Of a stretch of DNA of 64,000 bases, positions 1 through 12,335 are shown in pieces. Numbering within the stretch: position 1 is the stretch's first letter; the number at the start of each line of letters is the position of its first letter. The stretch is taken from NCBI GenBank assembly GCA_018857735.1, contig JABMCL010001901.1, positions 203,501 to 267,500 on the forward strand, in the 5' to 3' direction. This stretch comes from Alviniconcha marisindica (taxonomy: Eukaryota > Mollusca > Gastropoda > Provannidae). The notes beneath the pieces were generated by a model that made no database searches, was not told the origin of the DNA, and was given only the letters and a program-made list of their open reading frames with translations. The translations under genes and the position numbers were made by a program.

Positions 1-7
1 TTTGCCT
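1..7 (+). CDS. SH3BP2: Possible 3' end of the upstream SH3BP2 exon
   Basis: The window opens with seven bases followed by GTAAGA, a good donor. If they are exon, the last base T plus GG from the next exon makes a Trp codon. That Trp sits where vertebrate SH3BP2 PH domains have W just before the conserved Tyr/Val strand. Phase fits, but seven bases are too few for proof. Confidence 0.35.
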
Positions 8-480
8 GTAAGACTTTTGAGCTTGAATTCATTATGCATAGAAAGCAAAGAAAAGTGCAGTGGATAGGCTCTGTGTAATGTGTCAACTGTTATCTTAATT
101 TTTATTTTATTTTAAATAAAATCAAATAAATCCTTTTCCCCTTTGAAACAAAACGAAACCTTTGGCTGTCCCCCACTTTTTTGTCTGTGATTTAGTTTGG
201 GGTGTTTGTTGTTGTTTTTTGTTTGTTTTTTATATATAATTCTCTTAATCATGCTCTTGTCATTTATTTATTTTTAATGAGTTAATGACAGTTTCAAAAT
301 AGTTCACAGTCTCTGTGTCATCAGATAAATGACATTGTATGGAACATGGCAGTTAAGTCAGTTTCAGTTACTGTTAGCTCAATACTGTGGTTTAAATGTT
401 CTTACTTAACCAGTTATATTGTGTGCAACTTGTCATTTCACTGATTTGAGTTTGACATACATCCAGTGGAAGTGTTTAAG

Positions 481-488
481 TGTGTGTT

Positions 489-543
<55 letters not shown>

Positions 544-570
544 ATGTGTGTGTGTGCATGTGTGAGAGAC
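481..570 (+). repeat. (TG)n microsatellite
   Basis: TG runs with a few CATG interruptions, about 40 bp upstream of the first PH exon at 613. Confidence 0.9.
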
Positions 571-612
571 ATAATGGTCAAATTGTTATGCAGAATGTGG
601 TATTGATTGCAG

Positions 613-715
613 GGCCCCAGGTGTATGTGGTTATCTGTGGAGGTTGTGTCTACTGTTACAGCAGTGAGGTCTCTAAGAAACCAGCCTCTGCTTTTTCTTT
701 ATATGGCTACGACAG
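613..715 (+). CDS. SH3BP2: SH3BP2 exon: PH domain, middle strands
   Basis: The acceptor is GATTGCAG at 612 and the donor CAG|GTGAGC at 716. The exon encodes PQVYVVICGGCVYCYSSEV...AFSLYGYDR, the beta-strand run typical of a PH domain (hydrophobic strand, turn, second strand, then the ...FSL.GY.. strand). It starts after one base of a split codon and ends after two, which fits the next exon. PH domains of this family bind phosphoinositides and membranes. Confidence 0.85.
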
Positions 716-3700
716 GTGAGCTTTGGGTAAAGTGATATCAGAGGATTGGCTGATAGGCAGATTATAGTGAAATGGTTTGGATTACAGCAAGGAAGTAGTA
801 GGTTTGGGTAAAGTGATGTGTTATGGGTGTGTCAGTTGGCAGGTCATGCTGATACAGTAGTAAGGTCATTCACACTGAAATAGGTACCTGAGTAGGTGCT
901 TATGTCTTTTTGTTTTAGCTTCATCATTAAACTTCGCCCAGCCACTACCATGGGCTGTGCTAGCTATTCTAAATGTACATATTTAAATTATGAGTATGAA
1001 AAAGTAATCGGTGATTATCTCAGCTGATATGACACATGCTATGTAATACATACATAGTTTTAAAAACAACAACTTTTCTTTATTCAGTTTTTATGCATGT
1101 GGACTGGTGTTCTGTTTAGAGATATTTGTGCCTGATGAACTCTTAGGGCAAGAGTTGGCACTTGACCTTTTTCTGCTTTGTTTTGTCTGTCTTCCTGTTG
1201 TTGCAGGGTTATCTACCTCCTTGTTGCAGGATTTGTCTACCTTCTTGTCTTGCTGTTGCAGGGTTTATTTACCTTCATCTTGTTGCAGAGTTTATCTACC
1301 TTGTTGTTGTTGCAAGATTTGTCTACCTTCTTGTCTTCTTGGTGCTGGATTTACCTACCTTGTTGTTGCATGATTTATCTACCTTGTTGTTGTTGCAGGG
1401 TTTATTTACCTAGCTGAAAGGTTTATCTTCTCTTGTTACATGGTTTATCTACCTTGTTGTTGCAGGGTATTCCGAGCTGGTGAGGTGACAGAAAAGGAAG
1501 CAACATGGACGTTCAAGTTGGTGCATGTCAGTTCCGATTATCGCTCCTATCTCTTCTCAGCCTCCTCAGAGAAAGAGATGGTTTTCTGGATGAAGTTGTT
1601 CAGGCAGGAGATGCTGAGAGCCAATGGAAAGCTATCCAGGTAATTGTCACTCTCTGTAGCTAACTCTGACTCCGAACGTCACTTTCCGGCACCTTCCTCC
1701 AAACTCTGCCAGATTTAGTACGCCACTGAAGGGGTACTCTTTATCTCCGCGCAGCTCTCCAGCGACACAGTCAGCACCCTCCGAAAGGTTCCAGTACTAA
1801 TATGACTGTAGAAACAACCTAGCGCCAAAGCACGTACGTAAACATGAGACGCATCCACTCTGGGTAAAGAAAAGAGTTCCGTCTCAATTCAAACAATTGC
1901 GGTTTTATTTGTGCTTGTGTAAACTTTGTTGGCTCCTATAAATGACACGCCTTGTTTTATTTGAGTTGTTTGTAACAAACTTACTACTGTTTGAGCACCA
2001 ACAAAAAACTGCGCATTAGCTGACAGTTTTCTGGACCCTATGGTGTAACTAAATACAGCAGTGGTTGAAGGAAGGATGTCGTAAACCAGTGCTTGGAGTC
2101 TGTAGCTAACTGTGTTCGAGATGGGAAGGAGAGTAGGCCAGAACGCAGTGCTGGGAGCATGATGCAAATAATAATTTATTATATGTAGGAATGAATGATT
2201 GAAAATATATTCTGTGTAAAGGAACTAGCCTTCTCAGTTTCAGCAGGGGAAAACAAATCAATTTTGTTATTTTAGTCATTGTTTTTTTTTAGTAGCAATT
2301 AGTATTGTTCTTTTCATCTGGCTCATTTAACCCCCACCCCCACCCACCCCCAATGTTTTAATTTTTTATTAATTGTACCGTGCTAGAAATAACTTGGGAT
2401 AACCCATAGATTACTCATTCTCTAGAACATTGCAAAACATCATCAGAAGTTCACTACACAAAGATAAACACTACAGATTTTGTTGTTGTTGATATGGTGA
2501 CAATGATGAATGAAAACCATATAATGATATATGTATAGATCTATTCCATGACCTGCAGTGGCTGCAAGCAGAACTGACAGCTTCTGATGTTCTGTGTCTG
2601 ATGTTAAAGACACTCTGGTGACGTGAAACTTAAATGCAGAAAGGGTTTAAAATGTGGGAAAGAGAGTGGAAAAAGCACCAATGATTGTGACCGCTTGAAA
2701 ACATATTGTCAGTCTCTTTTTTTATCTTTTTTTTTTTACTGCAGATCATGTTCTTTCCAACCACCTGTCTAGTAATTGTTTATTTGTTTATTTGAACCTG
2801 GCATGGGCTAGCTGAGCAGTAGTTCATTTTGTGAGCCGGTTTGGCCTAGCGGTATGGTGTTAGGCTGGTAAGCGGAAGGACCTCGGTTCGATACCGCTTT
2901 GGCTCTCCTTTCTCTTCAAAAAGGTTGTGGTTTGTGGACACTGTCTTGTGACTGTCCATCACTTCCTACTGAAACATTAAAATGGCCCTCATCGCTGCCC
3001 ATCGTAATGCAGAAGTCATTCTGGTGGTGACAGTGTAGCCATAGGTGTATAATCTCCCTCTCCCCCCACCTCCATAACCCCTTCCCCCCCTTCTCCCCGT
3101 CCCTAATAAGCTGTACGGTTTCTGTGGACGTTAAGCTTCATGTTTACTTAGTAGTTCATTTAATATCTTTAACACACTAAAATGCATGTTCACTGTGCCA
3201 GGTGTATGTAAATGCTCTCAGAAGCTAATAATACAAAAACATTTGAGCACCATTTGAAACTCACCCAGAAAACCCAAGATGGAGGGAGGCAGGAGCATAC
3301 TTAGAAGCTACGCAGTACTAGACATCAGCTAAACGGTCGGCAAGACCCCTTAGTGCACTGTGAGTATGACTTGTACATGGATGTTGAGCAGTCTGCAAGT
3401 CTTCAGTCATTGTCATCATTTACAGTGGAAACTGTTGTCTGATTGCCTTTGTCTCAGGACACAGGGCGATGGCCACAGCTGTGACCTAACCACATACCAG
3501 GATGCTGGTTCTCCTGACTCTGCCGGATCTATCTCCTCAGAGGACTACATGGAAATTGAGGCCAACATTTATGAAGACAGCCAGCATTTTGTCCTACCCT
3601 CTAACTACAACAACCAGAAGGAAGAGGATGGTAAGCTTTGGAACTTTTCAGGACTGCCATTTGCTGGCCTTGATTAAGGCCAAGTTGTCTCCTGACAGGT

Positions 3701-6700
3701 ATTTTTGCAGGGACCACGATCCCAAGAGGTGATTGGAGGGGGAAACTGTACCGACTGCTACACTGTCACCACCAGAATGATTGCTTCATTAAATAAGATG
3801 GGCAGCAATGAAAGCCATTTTAATCAATTAATTTTTCGTTAATTGTGAGGGGCAAAGTCACTAGACAGTGTCCCTAAACCACAACTTTGAAAGAGAAAGG
3901 AGAGCTAAAGCAGGGAATCAAACCAGCATCATCCACTTGCCAGCCTAATGCCTTAACGCTGGGCCAAACCGGCTTACAACAGGTGTGTCTTGAGTCACAC
4001 AGTGATTTAGCCTCACAGTTTAGCCTCTATCATTGTATCAGTCTATGCTTCCCTCCCTCTCTCTCTGCTCCCTCTCTCTCATCCTCTCTTTACTTCTGTC
4101 TGTCTCTCTCTCTCTACCGTGCTGTCTTGCTCAGCCTTTCTCTCTCTTTCTCCCCCACCCCCACCCCCTTTGACTTGATATAACCATCAAGGTTGACTGG
4201 GCATAAAAAGCCAAAATTCCTTCCTTCCCTCCCGCCCCGCTCTGTCTTCCCCCCTCTCTCTTTCCCTTGCCCTACAGTTCTGTCTCCCCCCCTCCCTCCC
4301 CCTCTCTGCCTCTCTCTCTGCCCCCCCCCCCTTTCCCTTGCTCTACAGTTCTGTCTCACTCCTTCCTGTCCCCCTCCCTACCTCTCTCTCCCTCCATCCC
4401 TCTCTCTGCCTACCCCCCCTGCCTCCCCCTCCCGTCTCGCTTTCCCTTGCTCTACAGTTCTGTCTCCCTCCCTCCATCTCCCCGTCTCTCCCTCCTTCTC
4501 TCTGCCTCCCCCTCCCCTTTTCTCTTTCCGTTGCTCTACAGTTCTGTCTCACTCCTTCCCTGCCACCGTCTCTCTCTCCCTCTCTCTCCCTCCCTCCCTC
4601 TCTCTGCCTATCCCTCTCTCTGCCTACCCCCCACTCTCTTTCCCTTGCTCTACAGTTCTGTCTCCCCCCCTCCGCTCCCTCCCTCCCTCTCTCTGCCTCC
4701 CCCCCTCCCTCTCTCTGCCTCCCCCCTCGCTTTCCCTTGTTCTACAATTCTGTCTCCTTCCCTCCATCTCCCTGTCTCTCCCTCCCTCTCTGTCTCTGCC
4801 TACCCCCCTCTCTCTTTCCCTTGCTCTACTGTTCTGTTTCACTTCTTCCCTCCCCCTTTCCCTACCTCTCTCTCCTTCCCTCCCTCTTTCTGTCTACCCC
4901 CCCCCCCCCCCCCCCCCTCTTTCCCTTCCCTCGTCATTCTATCTCCCTCCCCCTCTCTCTCCCTCCCTCCCTCTCTCTGCCTACACCCACCCCCCCCCCC
5001 CCCTCCTCTGTGCCTCTCTTTTTTCCTCCCTCCCTTCGCTTATGAACAAGAGTTTACTGTTTTGCTGCAATTTCAGATTCCGGTGATGAGATGGACCGTG
5101 TTGTGACTACTCGCCCCGATTTACAGGAACGGCCTCCTCAGCCCCCACCAGTACCTCAGCGGCCTGACAAAGTCCGGCATGGAGTTGCAGTGACACCTCA
5201 AGGTAAGGGGCGGGAACGGCTCAGTTGGTAGAGCATTCGACTGAAAAGCCAGGTGTGATACTGATGCAGGTTCGAGTCCCAGGTGCAGCAAGGGATTTTT
5301 CTCCCAGAGTCAGCTTTCAGTGCAGACTCTCATATGGTGTTTGTACACCCCCCGTGTGCAGTTGCATGCATTAGCCTCTGCGTGCATGTTAAAAATCCCA
5401 AACACTGGCAGCCCTGTATCATTGTTCGGACACACAAAAATACTGCACACACTGAAAACTGTCCTCTTCTCCCAGTATTTCCATCCTAAGTAATACCAGT
5501 ACCCAGTTTCTGCTACAGTCATTGTGTGTGTGTGTGTGTGTTTTTTGGGGGGGGGGGGGGGGGGAGTGGAGTGGTGTGTGCATGTGTGTATGTGTTTGTA
5601 GTGCGTTTATAAATGTCTTCCCAGATTTATGTCTGAATTTACTTCATAAACAAACTTCCTTTTCTGATAAAAGGATGCGGCTATGATAATGAATGATCAC
5701 ATCCTTTTTTCTATTCTTTTTATCTTGACCAGCGGCAGCTGTTATGAGTGAACTGAAACGGTTGAGCATTGATGACCCCAGTTACACAACCACTCCAAGC
5801 AATGCACCTCTGGAAACTGCTAAGGTGGTGAACTTAGTGTTCTCGCACATACACTTCTGGCCCCCTGTCTCCCCCTGACTCTTGGGTCTTTCTTCACACC
5901 TCCTTGTGTTCCCCTTGCTCTGTCTTCTGCTGAATTGCATACTTGTCCATCTGCATTTCTGTCTGTTCATCTTCATGCCTGTTGTTTGTCTGTTCATCTT
6001 CATGCCTGGTGTTGTCTGTTCATCTTCATGCCTGGTGTCTGTTCATTTCCGTGCCTGGTGTCTGTGTGTTCATCTTCATGCCTGGTGTCTGTTCATCTTC
6101 ATGCCTGGTGTTGTCTGTTCATCTTCATGGCTGGTGTCTGTTCATCTTCATGCCTGGTGTCTGTTCATCTCCATGCCTGGTGTCTGTTCATCTTCATGCC
6201 TGGTGTCTGTTCATCTCCGTGCCTGGTGTCTGTGTGTTCATCTTCATGCCTGGTGTCAGTCTGTTCATCTTTGTGCCTGGTGTCTATCTGTTCATCTTCG
6301 TGCCTGGTGTCTATCTGTTCATCTTCATGCCTGGTGTCTGTTCATCTTCATGCCTGGTGTCAGTCTGTTCATCTTCATGCCTGGTGTCTGTTCATCTTCG
6401 TGCCTGGTGTCTATCTGTTCATCTTCATGCCTGGTGTCATCTGTTCATCTTCATGCCTGGTTAGGTTAGGTTAGTTAGTGCTTTGAGCCCAGTCAACCAC
6501 AAAGGGTTATATCAGGGGTAGCAAAAACATTAGGTTTATCTCCTAGTTGTGTGGAAAGTTTTTGGAACGAAATATAGGTAGACAGAAACTAGACACAAGA
6601 AAGGGGTGGAGCAGCTTAGTTTAAACACCCCCGGCACGAGAAGCTGGCTCCATGGGGGCTCATACCTGGTGTCTGTGCCCAGCTGTCCATAATGAAAATA

Positions 6701-8947
6701 GTAACATACATTTGTAAAGCGCTCAATGACACCCTGAGCATGTATGCAGATCTACTAATCTAAATGTATATATCACACTCGGTCCTAGTGATAGCATTTA
6801 CATATATTAGATATTAGAAGGCAGTGGGGGTTGGAGGGCTTCATTCACTTCTTGTGCTCACAAATACCACACACCACATGGCAACCCCCCTTCCCATGGC
6901 ACACACTCACACCATAGCACACACACACACACACACACACACACCATGGCACACACACACACAAACACACACACACACCATGGCACACACACACACACAC
7001 ACACACAAACACCATGGCACACACTCACACCATGGCACACACACACACCATGGCACACACACACACCATGGCACACACTCACACCATGGCACACACTCAC
7101 CATGGCACACACTCACACCATGGCACACACCCCATCTGTCTTCATGGTGTGTCCTCTAGCACATTTTTGTCTGTCCACACATTCTCTTCTCTGTTTTTTG
7201 TCTCTGCCTGTCTGGCTGCATTAATGTCCATTGTCTGTTTTTCTTGGTCTGTCCTCTAGCACATTGTCTGTCTGTCCACACACTTTCTTGCCTGTTGTTT
7301 GTCTCTGTCTGTCCATCCTCATGAGTCATGTGTTGGTTTTCTGTGCAGTTTGTGTGCACAAAGTCTTGACACACTGTGATTGCATACACTTGCACTCAGA
7401 ATAGAAAATCAACTTTTCAGGGGAAACAGCCAAAATTTGACTTCCAAAATGCACAGCATTCAACACATGAACAACCCTAATTTTCATCTGTGAAAGGACA
7501 GCATTCGACATTCAACATACAAGCAGCCCCAAGTTTGATAGATCTGTGCAAAACACAGCAAACAACACATGAAAACTAAAGTTTTGATCCATGACAACAA
7601 TACAGCATACATTTCAACACACAAAAGACTGCTCTGGGGCTTTGATTCAGATGTTTAATGGAACCGTCTTAAACCAAACTCATGGAAGGTATAATTCTGT
7701 GGAGCTTTGATTCAGGTGTCTAATGGAACCGTCTTAAACCAAACTCATGGAAGGTATAATTCTGTGGAGCTTTGATTCAGGTGTCTAATGGAAGCATCTT
7801 GAAACAAACTCCTGGAAGGTATGATTCTGTGTAAAACTGATTGAATTAACTATGATTACAAGTGTGTGTGATCATCTGCTCTTTCATTTGATTTGGTCAG
7901 TGTGCACAGTAGCCTTTCTGTGCTGTGAATTGCGATCACGGTGTACAAGACATCAGCATGTTCGGCACGTTGCCAATATGATTGCTTGGTATGTTAATTA
8001 TGATGATGATCTAAATGTTGAATTAACACTTTTTTCTAGCCTCTGCAATACTTCATGATATATCAACAGTAAGAAGCTGAGTACTTACCTTATGAAAATT
8101 GCTTTTTTGCCCAGGAATCTCAACCACCTAAGGTTGACAGGACTTCAAAACAGTAAGTATAATATTTGTTTGTGTGTGTGTGGTGTGTGCGTTGTGTGTG
8201 TGTGTGTGTGTGTGTGTGTGCTTGCTTGTGGGTGCACATGTGTGCATGCTTGTACTCCTTGACTGGGTATTGTTGTTGCTGGTTTGTCTGTAATGCCTGT
8301 TGCAGATGCAAAAATTTAAGGAATTCAGGGTAAAACATCCAAATTTCCATCTTGTGGGTATAATATTTGCTAAAGAACTCGGCAGATTTCACACATGTAT
8401 ACATGGTAGTGCACATGCATCCAAATTAAGGAGATTCCTGCATCATAGACTTGCATGGAATGGTGAAGTTGAAAGAAAAATGGGCTCACAATCATTTTGT
8501 GCGGTATTTTGTAATCATTTTGTAAAACCAACTGTTTTAACTGGTGGTAAAGCTTTTCTTTCTTCTTTTTTTCTTCTTTTTTTGATGTGTGTATTTCATC
8601 ATCTGTTAACATTATGCATTTATAGATTTGTGCCCTGCATTTCAAGGATAGAAGCACTTTACTCATGAGATGTAGTTTTCACATTTGTTGGCTGCATTTC
8701 AAGTGAGGAACACAGAACCTAAATCCTGTTATGGTGTTTTAGTTCAAGAGCTCTGTTATTGCCAAATTTCAACAGTTGCCTCATTTTGATTCCTAACTCT
8801 TTCAGCTTTCGAGAAAGAACTGACCCTGATGGAAGCAGTGTGAAAATGAATGACAAGGTAAATCAGGAACAAATCCAAGCAAGAAAGAATACATGATGAA
8901 AACTTAGCCTGTTTGGTGAAGTAGATGATGGATTACTCTCTTCAGCT

Positions 8948-9023
<76 letters not shown>

Positions 9024-12000
9024 TTTGCGTCTCTTTTTAGATTTTTGTTTTGTTTTATTTACTTTTTACCTAAGCTTGTGTGTGTGTGTGTTTTAACTGA
9101 CGATTTACTAGTTTTAATATATATATATTATTTATTGTGTTCTGATAAAATGTGTTTCGCCCTGATATATGACCATCATGGTTGACTGGGCTGAAATGAA
9201 AACAAGTACCTTCCTTTCTTCCTCAGTTTCACAAGCATTTTGATTTTTTACAGTTGATTGTTTTATGTTTTACATGATAGTTTTATGTTTTACAATTGTA
9301 TGTTTTACATGATTGTTTTATGTTTTACACCATAATTCATGCTCATGCTTTTCTGAGTCGTCTTCACCTAGACCTGACTGACTGGCAAAAGAACTAAACA
9401 GCAAGGGTGTGTGCTGTATGATTATCTGACATTTTAGTTTTAGGGTCAGCTTTTAATGTCTGTGTCTGTTTTTGCATTATGCAGCAGCCAGAGGCAAGTG
9501 ATTTCTGGTCCGCAATATTCTTCTATGGAGACAAAGAAATGGCGTCTGAGTGAGTAGAACTGTTTGTGCTTCAGTTTGTCCAATAAATTATATCACAGCA
9601 CGATGAGCATGTGTGTCACACTCCGAGCGTCACTTTCTGGTACCTTCCTGTAAACTCTGCCAGAACTGGTTACGCCACTGAAGCGGCACTCATTATTTCT
9701 GTGCAGCTGTCCACCAATTCTGTCAGCACCCTCCAAAAGATTTTAGGGTACTAACAAAATTATGGAAATAACATAGGCTGATAGCATCCAAGCACATACG
9801 TAAACATGAGACATGTCTGCCCCATGTAAGAAGAGTTGTCTCAGTTCAAACAAAATTGTGGTTTTATTTGTGCTGGCATAAGCAGTGAGGGTGGTTATAA
9901 GAAAAAAAAGTGTTTGAGTTGTTAGCTGACAGTTTTTAAGACCTGTGGTGTAATCAGTTATGGTAGTGGTTGGGGGAAGGATGTCGTAAACCAGTGTATG
10001 GAATTTGTGTGTGTGCATGTATGTGTGTGTGTTACCAAAGTCATACATGTGTGTGAACGTGTATATGTGTTGTCAAAATCGGGGTGGTGGGGAGGTGCAT
10101 ATTCTTGTGAGTTGTCAAAATCATGGGGTGGGGGGTGGGGTGGGGGTCATTAAAGTCATGGGTGTGAGTGTGAACATGTTGGTATGTGTTGTCAAAATCA
10201 TGGGGTGGGGGGTGGGGTGGGGGTCATTAAAGTCATGGGTGTGAGTGTGAACATGTTGATATGTGTTGTCAAAATCATGGGGTGGGGGGTGGGGTGGGGG
10301 TCATTAAAGTCATGGGTGTGAGTGTGAACATGTTGGTATGTGTTGTCAAAATCATAGGGTGGGGGGGGTTTCATCAAAGTCATGGGTGTGAGTGTGCACA
10401 TGTTGGTATGTGTTGTCAAAATCATAGGGTGGGGGGTCATCAAAGTCATGGGTGTGAGTGTGCACATGTTTGTATGTGTTGTCAAAATCATGGGGGGGGG
10501 GGGGGTGGGGGTCATTAAGTCATGGGTGTGAGTGTGAACATGTTGGTATGTGTTGTCAAAATCATGGGGTGGGGGGTGAGGGGGGTTATCAAAGTCATGG
10601 GTGTGAGTGTGCACATGTTTGTATGTTCTGTCAAAATCATGGGTGTCTGTATAGGTGTGTGTGTATGTGTGCACATGAATGCTTGCACATGTTTGTATGT
10701 GCTGTCAAAATCATGGGTGTCTGTATAGGTGTGTGTGTATGTGTGCACATGAATGCCTGCATATGTGTGTTGTTATTAATCCTGGGTGGACAGGACATCT
10801 GATTGATTTACGTTCTGTGTAGGTCTTTTGAACACCCCTCTCAAAAGCTCTTTAGAAGACCAAAGTTTTGTTAGGAAGTAGTAGTTTTGATGTCCCAGCT
10901 GCTGGGCATCCAGCCAGAACTAGACATCCTTTTTGCACAAGCCTGCATGAGGGCTGGGATGTTGTTCATTCTTCAGTGTTTACACCTACTTGATCATTGA
11001 TGCATTTTCCCCCCTTGTATGTTGCAGGATCATCAGACTCATTCCAGAGGATGGCGTATATCTAGTTCGTGTAAATGATGACAAATCGGTGAGTGACGGT
11101 TAAGCAGACCCTTTTTGGTCTCCTCCCATTCAGTCTACTCAGATTTTGTTAAACATTCTGTGGTATGTGTAGATCAAAGAATAGTGCTATATATAGAGAG
11201 GTTATTATTATTGTTATGAAACAATAAACAATCCCAGTTTATCTTCTCTCAGAAACCAGAGTACCCCTTTCTCTGTCTCTTGTCTCTTCTTCCCCCCCCC
11301 CCCCCCACCCACCCACCCACCCCATCCAAGATACTGGCTGGGCTGGTTATCTCATGATACAACATAGCTCACTTTTGACCAGCTTGAAGAGGAGAGAACT
11401 TTAACAATGTTCTTACCCTGACAATGTGGGTTTTTTAGGGAAGCGAACTCAGAGTAGACTGGATGGGCACCTGTTGTAATGTCTGACATCTGTGCAAGTC
11501 TTAAAAATGGTAAATGTAGTGTTCAGCGTGGGTTTCGGCTATTTTAAATTTCTTCAGGAAAGCTATGGCACAAAATATTATCGTTGCCTGTATTAAAATG
11601 ATCATGTTCTTGTGGTTTTGAAATATTATTGCCTGTATTAAAATGATCATGTTCTTGTGGTTTTGAAATACAATTATTGCCTGTATTAAAATGATCATGT
11701 TCTTGTGGTTTTGAAATATGATTATTGCCTGAATTAAAATGATTATGTTCTTGCTGTCATGAAATATTATCATTGCCTGTATTAAAATGATTATGTTCTT
11801 GCTGTTTTGACCACTGTATGTCATGTGTTTGATTGAGCACAGAGAGTGTTTAACCAATTTTGTTTGTTTTTAAGAAAAAATGTTTTTTTTAATTTTATAA
11901 TCTTCATGACCGATCCATTGTCAAAAGACACAGAAGAGAAATAGTCCACGAAATGCACTTCTTCCAAGTCTCCATAACTCTTCTTTCTTTCTTTTTTTTT

Positions 12001-12291
12001 GGGGGGGGGGGGGGGGGGGAGCTGCCAAGTACATCACTGTGGGGCATTTATTTGGATAATGTGCATCCATCCTCTACAATGCAATAGCTCTTTCACACAC
12101 TCATTCATACTGTGTTCCCTGAAACTTTGTTTTTTCTTCAAAGATGTTAATTATGCATGCTAAATCATATTATATCCTGCATTACAGTTTCACATGGTTG
12201 TAACATACGTATGTTGAATGGAGTGTAATCATTCTTTTATCAGTTGTGGTACGTGTGTGTGTACATGTCAGTGTGTGTGTGTGACATTGTG

Positions 12292-12335
<44 letters not shown>

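Noticed and set aside
4193..5106. Plus-strand ORFs of up to 297 residues rich in Ser/Pro/Leu
   Set aside because: They come from the CCCTCTCT array; three frames are open at once.
5212..5284. tRNA gene
   Set aside because: A and B boxes are present, but the fold is poor and the sequence continues into a SINE body. The same applies to the heads at 2833, 46485 and 47372.
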